Assembly (NCBI GenBank): GCA_030653335.1 | Contig: JAURZP010000248.1 | Location: forward strand, 1 to 12,253 | Source of the DNA: Methanoregula sp. | GTDB taxonomy: Archaea > Halobacteriota > Methanomicrobia > Methanomicrobiales > Methanospirillaceae | Direction: 5' to 3' | DNA: 12,253 nucleotides | Program-made: the position numbers and the translations under genes | Notes under the pieces: model-generated | Databases searched by the model: none | The model's input: only the letters and a program-made list of their open reading frames with translations | What the model was told of the DNA's origin: nothing | Shown: positions 1 to 6,301 of the stretch, piece by piece | How the letters are laid out: the number at the start of each line of letters is the position of its first letter | Position numbering within the stretch: the stretch's first letter is position 1

Positions 1-318
1 CGGGAGATCGGGGTACCGTTTTTGAAGAGAATAATACTCCGCAACTCATCCCGGATTGCAGAAAACAGTTCATTCATTGCAAGATGTGAGATGAAAAACT
101 CATCATCCAGCCCATCCGATTTTTTTGAGATAATTTCATCGATAAAAGAGATAGGTGCAGCGTAGCGGTTTGCATACACCTCCTTGAATTCAGGTGACAG
201 CCCGTAATGCGAACAGATCAGATCGAGAATATTTCCTTTTTCTAAAATCCAGGGTGCCAGAATGTTCGTATCAATAAACCAGATTGTTTTGCTGATACGA
301 ACGCCCCCAGAAGATCAT
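1..318 (-). CDS. PIN-domain ribonuclease, partial, with disrupted or unusual start
   Basis: The gene runs off the left edge, so only about the first 104 codons are seen. The frame opens with WFIDTNIL, the first PIN strand with its metal-binding Asp (GAT at 272-270). About 65 residues later comes MNELFSAI, which fits the PIN helix carrying the second acidic residue. The later acidic residues lie outside the window. PIN proteins are metal-dependent RNases, often toxins of VapBC-like pairs. No ATG, GTG or TTG lies between the upstream in-frame TGA (317-315) and the first Asp. An ATG at 318-316 overlaps that stop but is in another frame and ends after 15 codons. Removing one G from the G5 run (308-304) would join this ATG to the PIN frame, giving MIFWGVRISKTIWFIDTN. 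The gene may therefore be frameshifted, carry a sequencing error, or use an unconventional start. The PIN assignment is fairly sure; intactness is unknown. Confidence 0.68.
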
Positions 319-455
319 GCGGTTTTTTTCTTTTTCGGGCTCCACAAGCCCATGATCTGACCGGCAATTCCGCCCTTACTCGTCCTTTCCCTCAACTCGT
401 AATATTTGCCGGTCACCGGGTTATAGATCCTTTTCTTAGCAGTAGAAGGCGACAT
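315..455 (-). CDS. Small basic protein upstream of the PIN gene (46 aa)
   Basis: A 46-residue protein starting MSPSTAKKRIYNPVTGKYYE and ending SPKKKKTA. It is rich in Lys, Arg, Gly and Tyr and has no Cys and no membrane segment. Its YNPVTGKYY core, Gly-rich middle and GLWSPKKKK tail resemble small uncharacterised archaeal proteins, though I cannot name a family. The ATG at 455 lies about 43 bases downstream of a good TATA box, which supports it as a real first gene. Its TGA (317-315) overlaps an ATG in ATGA form, and the PIN reading frame follows in the same frame. It could be the partner (antitoxin-like) of the PIN protein or a nucleic-acid-binding adaptor. Both roles are inferred only from position and charge. 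No strong Shine-Dalgarno sequence is visible. Confidence 0.6.
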   Translation of the reverse strand: MSPSTAKKRIYNPVTGKYYELRERTSKGGIAGQIMGLWSPKKKKTA

Positions 456-497
456 GATGTCATGCTCTTTGTTATTCTTGTATTATTCGTGCTCTGG

Positions 498-505
498 CTA
501 TATAC
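498..505 (-). promoter_or_regulatory. Archaeal TATA box for the small protein/PIN pair
   Basis: On the minus strand this reads GTATATAG, preceded by the A-rich AAACAG as a possible BRE. It lies in the 87-base gap between the nuclease gene (stop at 543) and the ATG at 455. Transcription would start about 25 bases downstream, near 475, leaving a leader of roughly 20 bases. This suggests the small-protein/PIN pair is transcribed separately from hsdM and the nuclease gene. Confidence 0.55.
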
Positions 506-542
506 CTGTTTATTGGATAAGAAGTTCAACCGTCATCCCCTT

Positions 543-1664
543 TTAAGTTGCCTTGATCTCCGCAACAAACCAATCGAGAACCTTGATGAACTGGTTGAGG
601 GAGCTTTCGTCATTCAGCAATGACAGATTAAACGACGGGCGTCCGGTGATTTTGTTATCCGGAATTGCTATACCGGGAATAGTTTTGATCATTTGTAGGA
701 ACTGCGCCCGTTTCTCATCAGATGCGAATGCAGGATAAAATTTCATCCATTGGAATTGTAATTCAATCTTGGGTGTTGTCCAAACGGAAATTACCTGATG
801 AGATGTGCCGTTGTGATCCAGTAGCGGGAAGAAAGATCCAACCCCCACACCCTCACCCCACCAGATTCGCAGACCGCGTTCGGCAGCCCAAGAGAGGATC
901 CTCTTTGCGACAATGACATTCTGGGGTGTCCCGCTGGTCGCCAGTTCAGAAAAGAAACTGGGCTCGTCCCATTTGTTCTTCGCCCCGGATTTTTTCGATG
1001 CCTTGGATGCCTGTCCGTATACTTTCGGTACGAAGACCTGAAGTTCACCATTGGTAAACTGTGTGACTTCAACTCCAAGTACTTCTGCGGGTGCCATCTG
1101 GTTCCGGAGGAACTGTACGATATTTTTTACCGAAATGGGGAGAACATCGGCTGCTATGACTATCCGGATTTTTCCTGCCCGCAGGTTTGTCTCAACGGTG
1201 TCCCAGAATACATCCGGTGTGGAATCCGGTCCGAGAAATTCCGTCAATACTTCCGTAGGATCGCCCCGTTGCCGTTTGCAGGTTGCACTGAACATCTCCT
1301 GGATCACCTTGATCTTCCAGTTTACAACAGCATTTGATGCATATTCGAGAACCTGCCCCACAACAGCCCTGCGGATTTCAGGATTTGTGCTGAGTTTCAC
1401 TTCAACAAAAACCGGGATGCAATTACTATCGATAAACAGAATGTCCAGCCGGGCTGCGTAAACTGCTTTATCATCTTCAAAGACCGGTGCTTCACAGGTT
1501 ATGAGGAGCATCCTGATATCTTTTAGTTCGGCATGATCCGAGAAAAGGAGTTCAGGATTCTGGGCAATAATTTTTTGCAGATTATACTCTTTTTCATACT
1601 GCTGCCCATCCATCGGAGAAATTTTCTCATTTCCATTCTGTGTCATAAAAATCGGTGAGGTCAT
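543..1664 (-). CDS. PD-(D/E)XK nuclease-like protein, NucS/DUF91-type N-terminus
   Basis: A 373-residue soluble protein. The N-terminal third has the order expected of a PD-(D/E)XK nuclease: NPELLF (36-41), ARLDILFID with Asp74, VFVEVK with Glu88 and Lys90, and QVLEY (104-108), a QxxxY element like that of RecB-type nucleases. The core resembles the C-terminal domain of NucS and related DUF91-like proteins. Residues about 150-215 look like a second alpha/beta segment. After a Lys/Ser-rich linker (about 218-232), a C-terminal domain (about 235-373) ends in GRPSFNLSLL and FIKVLDWFVAEIK. The ATG at 1664 follows an AAGGA-like ribosome site and lies 15 bases behind the hsdM stop, so the two are probably co-transcribed. 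A role in restriction, repair or another defence activity is inferred. The C-terminal domain is not confidently named. Confidence 0.72.
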   Translation of the reverse strand: MTSPIFMTQNGNEKISPMDGQQYEKEYNLQKIIAQNPELLFSDHAELKDIRMLLITCEAPVFEDDKAVYAARLDILFIDSNCIPVFVEVKLSTNPEIRRAVVGQVLEYASNAVVNWKIKVIQEMFSATCKRQRGDPTEVLTEFLGPDSTPDVFWDTVETNLRAGKIRIVIAADVLPISVKNIVQFLRNQMAPAEVLGVEVTQFTNGELQVFVPKVYGQASKASKKSGAKNKWDEPSFFSELATSGTPQNVIVAKRILSWAAERGLRIWWGEGVGVGSFFPLLDHNGTSHQVISVWTTPKIELQFQWMKFYPAFASDEKRAQFLQMIKTIPGIAIPDNKITGRPSFNLSLLNDESSLNQFIKVLDWFVAEIKAT

Positions 1665-1679
1665 GGTATCCTTCCCTTA

Positions 1680-3230
1680 CTACGATTTCTCCATACCCAA
1701 TCCCAGCCCCGCCAGTACCTTGTTCAACCGCTCATCAGCTTCCTGCCGCTCCTCTTCAGCTTCCCTCAGCAGCACAACCGCATCCTCCAAGGGAAGCGTC
1801 TCATCCTTGCCATTCTGTGCAACGTACCTGGATGGACTCAGGTTGAAATCATTCTTCGCAATATCAGCAGCAGAGACAATCGTGCTGATCCCATCCACCG
1901 CCTTCCATTCCCGGAAAATTCCGGCAACCTGCACAATACTCTCATCCGGCATGAAGTTCTTCGGCCGTCCTTTCTGGAAGAGTTTCGCGGCATTGACCAG
2001 CAGGCACTCGCCCTTGTGCGGCTTCTTCCGGTTGATGACAAGGACAATTCCCGGTGCTGTCGTGTTGTAGAACAGGTTCTCCGGCAGGAGAATGACCGCT
2101 TCCACAAGATCATGCTCGGCGAAATATTTCCTGATGTCCCGCTCCCGGTTCTTTCCGGTATTTCCGCTGCCCCGCGAGACTGCACCGGTATCCAGCACCA
2201 CCGCCATCCGCCCGGTCTTCTTTAAGGAAGCGAACATGTGCTGGATCCATCCCCAGTCTGCGCTGCTTGAAGGCGGGTATCCAAAGGCGAACCGGTTGTA
2301 AGTGTCGGTCTCATAGATCTTCTGCTCGAAATCCTGGTTCCACATCGGGTTTGCCGTCACGATGTCAAATTGCCGGAGTGCCCCGTCTTTTTTGAGAAAC
2401 TGGGGGAACTTCATGGTATCCTGAAGAGAGATCTGCGCTTCCATATCGTGGATGAACGTGTTCATCTTTGCCATCGCGAATGTGGCATGCTGGTTCTCCT
2501 GCCCGCAGAACTGGAGCGGAGCAACTTCCGGATCATTGTGATAATGCTCCCGGAAGTTCATCGCACACTTGATCAGCAGACCGCCGGACCCGCAGCACGG
2601 ATCATAGACCTCCTCACCGGGTTTCGGATCGAGGATCTGTGCCATTAGAATGGCAACTTCACGCGGAGTATAGAACTCGCCGGCACTCTGGCCGGATCCT
2701 TCCGCAAATTTCCGGAGCAGGTACTCGTAGGCCCGGCCGATGATATCCGGCTCAACATCTAAAAGACCCAGCCGATGTTTTCCCATGACACCGATCAGTG
2801 TCTTGAGAGAGTCATCCGGTATGATCCGCTGCCCTGCTGCGGTTGCATTGAAATCCACGATGTCAATCGATCCTTGGAGTTTGGGATTCTCGCGGGCGAT
2901 GGAGCGCATTGCGTCCGTAATATTCTCTCCAAGCCCCGTGCTCTTTTTGGCAATCGCATCCCAGCGGGATTCGGGGGGCAGGTAAAACCGGACAAGCTGA
3001 TGATCCTCTGCAAGGATTTTTTCCACAAGATCGCGATTACCGTATTTGCTCTCCATCTTTTTCGCTTCGTCATCAAAGACATCGGACAACCGCTTTAAAA
3101 AAATGAGCGGCAGGATATAATCCTTGTATTTCGGGGCATCGATCTCTCCACGGATTTTGCAGGCAGCTTCCCAGAGCCAGCCCTCCAGTGTGGTGATGTC
3201 GAGTTTGGTATTGTTTTGAGATTGTGCCAT
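1680..3230 (-). CDS. hsdM: Type I restriction-modification DNA methyltransferase subunit HsdM
   Basis: A 516-residue adenine-N6 DNA methyltransferase that transfers methyl from S-adenosylmethionine to adenine in the target site, normally together with a specificity subunit HsdS. An HsdM N-terminal helical domain spans about 8-150 (LEGWLWEAACKIRGEID, LPLIFLKRLSDVFDDE). GEFYTPREV (184-192) precedes motif I DPCCGSGG (210-217). Motif IV is NPMW (295-298), a variant of the usual NPPF/NPPW. Target and structural strands follow, then a Glu/Arg-rich coiled coil (about 480-508). I chose the ATG at 3230 because AGAGGA lies just before it and the family begins here; an in-frame 38-residue upstream extension lacks family character. 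The gene ends with TAG immediately followed by TAA. No hsdS or hsdR is in the window; the next gene downstream is a PD-(D/E)XK protein. Confidence 0.93.
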   Translation of the reverse strand: MAQSQNNTKLDITTLEGWLWEAACKIRGEIDAPKYKDYILPLIFLKRLSDVFDDEAKKMESKYGNRDLVEKILAEDHQLVRFYLPPESRWDAIAKKSTGLGENITDAMRSIARENPKLQGSIDIVDFNATAAGQRIIPDDSLKTLIGVMGKHRLGLLDVEPDIIGRAYEYLLRKFAEGSGQSAGEFYTPREVAILMAQILDPKPGEEVYDPCCGSGGLLIKCAMNFREHYHNDPEVAPLQFCGQENQHATFAMAKMNTFIHDMEAQISLQDTMKFPQFLKKDGALRQFDIVTANPMWNQDFEQKIYETDTYNRFAFGYPPSSSADWGWIQHMFASLKKTGRMAVVLDTGAVSRGSGNTGKNRERDIRKYFAEHDLVEAVILLPENLFYNTTAPGIVLVINRKKPHKGECLLVNAAKLFQKGRPKNFMPDESIVQVAGIFREWKAVDGISTIVSAADIAKNDFNLSPSRYVAQNGKDETLPLEDAVVLLREAEEERQEADERLNKVLAGLGLGMEKS

Positions 3231-3234
3231 TGGT

Positions 3235-3240
3235 TCCTCT
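3235..3240 (-). promoter_or_regulatory. Ribosome binding site deciding the hsdM start
   Basis: The minus strand reads AGAGGA followed by ACCA and the ATG at 3230, a good Shine-Dalgarno match at normal spacing. It favours this start over the in-frame ATG at 3344. The 154-base gap to the DsrE-fusion stop (3385) must hold the hsdM promoter, but I see no convincing TATA box in it. Confidence 0.6.
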
Positions 3241-3384
3241 GTGGAATAGTATCGTGAAGATATGATGATGAAGATTCCGAAGAGTTCGGGACTAAAAAGG
3301 CATGCAATAGGAAAAGCAGTTCGTTTGATTTTTACACAGTACAATCATTTCGGGATGTGAACCCCGGCTTCAGTAAAAGTCCGG

Positions 3385-4632
3385 TTAAAACACCAGCACC
3401 CGCTGCTGATCCGCATGCACATTACCGGGCGGGTAGAAGAAGATCTTCCCAAGGCCCGGGTACCCGATGTCCAGCACGGCATTAAGGGATTTGGTCTTTG
3501 TTATCCCCCGCACTTGGAACGAGGGGGTGAATGCAAAGAAGTGGAGGTTCTCCTTACCGGCCACAGTGTTGATCACATCCTGGATGTTATACACCGCTGA
3601 ACCCGGCAACGTCAAGTGGTTCCCGGTAACGGCATAGATCCCGTTCTCCAAAAAGATCACCCTTGTAAGGATGCCCGCATGGGCACACGCTACCGCAAGC
3701 GAGACCGCGCCAAAGACAATCTCTGTGCTGTAGGGATGCTTTGTGATGAGGATCGTGACCGGGGGTTTTTTACTAATATTTTCTGCCCGGTCATAGGAGA
3801 TGGCAGCGCTTTGCTTCCTGAGCTGGAGTGCACCGGCATCTGAAGAGAGGATGGTGTGGGAGTGAGTAAACCGGTCGATCATCTGGTTAAGGTCACGGAT
3901 CTTAAAAGGCTTGATAGTGCAAGTCGAGATCACCGATCCCTGTCCGTCATCCCATGTGCTGTAGCCCCGGGACGTGGCACAGCGACCGCAGGCAAGGGTG
4001 TGGCAGTCGAGCCCGGCAGCTGTGGCCTGTTCACTTAACCCAATAAGACCTTCGCTGATACTCTCCGTATCGGTAGGGCGCTGGCCTGAGTGACCGATGT
4101 GGATCCCGTCTAAGTACGCGTAGAGTTCTACAGAGAGTTGTTCCTCAAGGGCAGCTGAGAGGAAACTAATACCGTGCCACGCGGAGCGGTGCATGTAAGG
4201 CGATGCGGTCTGGAACCAGCCGGCAGTGCCCGGTAGCGGCGGCTTGCTCTGCCGGGCTGCCTTAGCGAGATCCTTCCAGAACGAGGACTTGCCATCAGAG
4301 CCAGAGCGGTTGGTGTCGATCACCTGGTCCGGATATTTCATCCGGAGCGGTCCGATCCCGATCCCCCGCAGATCAAGTTCCTGCCGGTCGCAGATGATAC
4401 GGACCGATGTGAAGGAGAGAATGATGTTCCAGACCTGCAGTGTTTCGGGATCCTCAAGACTGTATAGGGCATCACCGGTCAGGAAGAAAGAGAAGAGGGG
4501 ACTTTCTGCAGTTTTCCTGTGCATCAGGGTTTCCGGGTAAAGCTGGACAAAAAAGAACTTGAGGCACTCCTCGATCCATGAGAGACGCTCGACCGGCACG
4601 GGACTTGAGAGAAGGAAAAAATGTGCATTCAT
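3385..4632 (-). CDS. Triple DsrE/TusBCD-like sulfur-transfer domain protein
   Basis: A 415-residue soluble protein that reads as three DsrE-like domains in tandem. Domain 1 (about 1-110) has FFLTGDALYSL and VRIICDRQELDLRGI with Cys81. Domain 2 (about 150-265) has SVELYAYLDGIHIG and LDCHTLACGRCATSRGY, with Cys215 or Cys218 where DsrE/TusD proteins carry the sulfur-accepting Cys before an RG. Domain 3 (about 290-415) has VTILITKHPYSTEIVFGAVSLA and FFAFTPSFQVRGI, where Thr/Ser replace the Cys, and ends in QQRVLVF, reminiscent of TusB/DsrH tails. DsrEFH and TusBCD are normally three small subunits passing persulfide sulfur in tRNA thiolation or sulfur oxidation. A one-chain form would be a covalent version of that trimer. 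It is divergent from the MoeA cluster, so a role in sulfur supply for Mo/W-pterin cofactors is possible but unproven. Domain boundaries are by eye. Confidence 0.66.
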   Translation of the reverse strand: MNAHFFLLSSPVPVERLSWIEECLKFFFVQLYPETLMHRKTAESPLFSFFLTGDALYSLEDPETLQVWNIILSFTSVRIICDRQELDLRGIGIGPLRMKYPDQVIDTNRSGSDGKSSFWKDLAKAARQSKPPLPGTAGWFQTASPYMHRSAWHGISFLSAALEEQLSVELYAYLDGIHIGHSGQRPTDTESISEGLIGLSEQATAAGLDCHTLACGRCATSRGYSTWDDGQGSVISTCTIKPFKIRDLNQMIDRFTHSHTILSSDAGALQLRKQSAAISYDRAENISKKPPVTILITKHPYSTEIVFGAVSLAVACAHAGILTRVIFLENGIYAVTGNHLTLPGSAVYNIQDVINTVAGKENLHFFAFTPSFQVRGITKTKSLNAVLDIGYPGLGKIFFYPPGNVHADQQRVLVF

Positions 4633-4919
4633 GGGTCTAAAGTCCTGTCTGATAGTCCTGCCGCATTATTGTCTTGTGTGCGTGATCTGTCGTATCCTTG
4701 AGATCCGGTGCGTATCTGTGTTCATGCCCGCATCCGGGCAATCCGTAGGAGGATTGTGGTTGCAGCGGGAAAGAATATCGGAGTAATGATTAATTCATCG
4801 GACTATTTTTTAAGACTTTGCTTTTAAAAGATCGCCAGCAGGCAGTACCGGTTGGAGTTAAGCAAACACATTCCACAACAGGTATACCCAATAAAGAAGT
4901 AAACATAATATGTATTACC
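4633..4919. other. Divergent intergenic region between the DsrE fusion and the moeA cluster
   Basis: 287 bases with no convincing gene. It must contain the promoters for both directions. The half nearer the moeA cluster is AT-rich (a T6 run at 4806-4811, TTTTAAAAG near 4821, AAACATAATATGTATT just before the ATG at 4920), but no single TATA box stands out. The half nearer the DsrE gene holds two adjacent short inverted repeats (4725-4755). No tRNA or recognisable riboswitch was seen. Confidence 0.5.
4725..4755. repeat. Two adjacent short hairpin-forming inverted repeats
   Basis: TGCCCG-CATC-CGGGCA (4725-4740) is a perfect 6-bp stem with a 4-base loop. AATCC-GTAGGA-GGATT (4740-4755) follows directly as a 5-bp stem, sharing base 4740. 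Neither is followed closely by a T-run, so they do not look like a terminator. They could be a leader structure or an operator, or chance. Confidence 0.3.
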
Positions 4920-5096
4920 ATGACTGACGACAAGATAAAAAAAGCATTAGAGGAAGCAGAAATTACAGAGATGATCACCTGCCCGCAGGCATTTGCCATT
5001 GCAGAGAAAGCCAGGGTCCCCCGTAGTGCGGTCGGTGAATACTGTACGAAAAACCGGATCAAGATCCGTTCCTGCCAGCTGGGCTGCTTCAAATGA
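4920..5096 (+). CDS. Small four-cysteine HTH-like protein preceding MoeA (58 aa)
   Basis: A 58-residue protein beginning MTDDKIKKALEEAEI. CPQAFAIAEKARVPRSAVGEY (21-41) has the spacing of a helix-turn-helix (AFAIAEK, turn at VPRS, VGEYCTKNRI). The tail is RSCQLGCFK, with Cys at 21, 42, 52 and 56. I recall similar small proteins with a CQLGCF-type ending in other methanogens near Mo/W-pterin genes, but cannot name a family. I chose the ATG at 4920 over an upstream in-frame start near 4818 because the extra residues look like untranslated leader. No Shine-Dalgarno sequence is visible, so the mRNA may be leaderless or nearly so. Its TGA overlaps the moeA ATG as ATGA, so the two are translation-coupled. 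The cysteines could bind a metal or accept sulfur; either role is inference. Confidence 0.72.
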   Translation: MTDDKIKKALEEAEITEMITCPQAFAIAEKARVPRSAVGEYCTKNRIKIRSCQLGCFK

Positions 5097-6301
5097 GCAG
5101 GTTCTTAAACGTTATTCCGGTTGCAGAAGCTGTTGCCACAGTCATTCGGATATCGCCAGAACCGGTTAAGGAAATGATTCCGGTTGAATCGTCGGTGGGC
5201 CGGATCCTTGCCGCTGCTGTCACTGCTGACACGGATATCCCCGGTTTCGACCGCTCAGTTGTGGATGGTTACGCGGTACGGGCAGCAGATACCGCAGGAG
5301 CCGGCGATGCAATACCCGCCCTACTCCACTGCACCGGGCGGATCGCCATGGGCCGGCAGGATGCAAAAATCTCCGTAGGGCCGGGCACGTGTGCCTACAT
5401 TCCGACCGGAGGGGTCCTGCCTGCCGGTGCCGATGCAATCGTGATGGTAGAATACACCGAGGATGCGAGCGATACGGTGCTTGTGAAAAAAGCCGCCTCC
5501 CATGGGGAGAATGTCCTCCTGCGGGATGAGGATTTTAAGAAAGGGAAGACCGTTTTTTTTGCAGGCCGTCAAATCACCCCACAGGATGCAGGAGTGCTGG
5601 CTGCGTGCGGCTGTGCATCGGTTCCTGTAGCAAAAAAACCTATAGTCGGGATCATCTCGACCGGCAATGAACTGGTGCCGGTTACTATGATCCCCGGACC
5701 GGGTCAGGTAAGGGACGCAAACGCCTCCATGATTGCCGCGTATCTCACGGAATATGGCTGTGTTCCCCGGCTCTACGGGATCATTTTGGATGAGCGGGAA
5801 GCCTTTGAAGCGATCCTTACTCGTGCTTTGCCGGAATGTGATGTTGTTCTGCTCTCCGGTGGAAGTTCCAAGGATGAACGGGACATGACTGCCGCTGTCA
5901 TTGCAGCCATGGGCGAAGTGCTTGTCCACGGGATTGCGATTGCCCCGGGCAAGCCGACCATTATCGGCCGTATCGCGGAAAAACCGGTCTTTGGCCTGCC
6001 GGGCCACCCGGCATCTGCGTTTGTCGTGCTCATCGCGATTGTCCGCCCGCTCCTTGACCGGATGCTTGGGTTATCCCGATCGATCCAGAGAACGCAAAGG
6101 GCGACCATTGCCGTCAACATCCCCTCCCAGCGCGGCAGGGAAGAGTACGTCCGTGTCAGGTTGGAGAACGGGGTTGCAACGCCGCTCTTTGGCAAATCAG
6201 GGCTCCTCAATACTCTCATCCGGAGCGATGGTCTCACACGGATTCCGGCAGGGGCCGAGGGGCTCGAACAGGGCAGCGTGGTTGAGGTGATCCTGTGGTA
6301 A
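5093..6301 (+). CDS. moeA: Molybdopterin molybdenumtransferase MoeA
   Basis: A 402-residue cytosolic enzyme that inserts molybdate or tungstate into adenylylated molybdopterin, completing the metal cofactor. Visible MoeA motifs: FDRSVVDGYAVRA (53-65; Asp58), IPTGGVLPAGADAIVMVE (103-120), VLLRDEDF with Asp147, VGIISTGNELV (185-195), VRDANASMIAAYL (206-218), LLSGGSSKDERDMT (253-266; Asp264), APGKPT (284-289) and GLPGHPASA (301-309). The C-terminal domain IV (about 330-402) is complete. The usual LSGG-S-VG loop is KDER here, a departure from the typical Gly-rich form. The start overlaps the preceding stop by 4 bases; the stop overlaps the next gene's GTG by 7. Two MoeA copies are common in archaea that handle both Mo and W, and this one lacks the extra C-terminal domain of its neighbour. 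Confidence 0.95.
   Translation: MSRFLNVIPVAEAVATVIRISPEPVKEMIPVESSVGRILAAAVTADTDIPGFDRSVVDGYAVRAADTAGAGDAIPALLHCTGRIAMGRQDAKISVGPGTCAYIPTGGVLPAGADAIVMVEYTEDASDTVLVKKAASHGENVLLRDEDFKKGKTVFFAGRQITPQDAGVLAACGCASVPVAKKPIVGIISTGNELVPVTMIPGPGQVRDANASMIAAYLTEYGCVPRLYGIILDEREAFEAILTRALPECDVVLLSGGSSKDERDMTAAVIAAMGEVLVHGIAIAPGKPTIIGRIAEKPVFGLPGHPASAFVVLIAIVRPLLDRMLGLSRSIQRTQRATIAVNIPSQRGREEYVRVRLENGVATPLFGKSGLLNTLIRSDGLTRIPAGAEGLEQGSVVEVILW

Noticed and set aside
1051..1461. 136-codon plus-strand frame inside the nuclease gene
   Set aside because: Composition is Ser/Thr/Arg-rich in the manner of an antisense frame, with no motif or ribosome site.
1677..1682. TAG at the end of hsdM as a pyrrolysine codon
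   Set aside because: TAA follows immediately, the protein has the expected length, and Methanomicrobiales generally lack the pyrrolysine system.
3231..3344. In-frame N-terminal extension of HsdM starting at 3344
   Set aside because: The 38 extra residues do not resemble HsdM, and a good ribosome site precedes the internal ATG at 3230.
4559..4786. 75-codon plus-strand frame reaching into the divergent intergenic region
   Set aside because: It starts antisense to the DsrE-fusion gene, has no ribosome site and no recognisable domain.
4633..4919. tRNA or molybdenum-cofactor riboswitch in the gap before the moeA cluster
   Set aside because: No T-loop consensus or cloverleaf pairing is seen, and the two small hairpins do not match a known riboswitch layout that I can recognise.
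5321..6237. Long open frames on the minus strand inside the first moeA (228 and 154 codons)
   Set aside because: They are antisense to a gene with complete MoeA motifs and their products show no recognisable domains.
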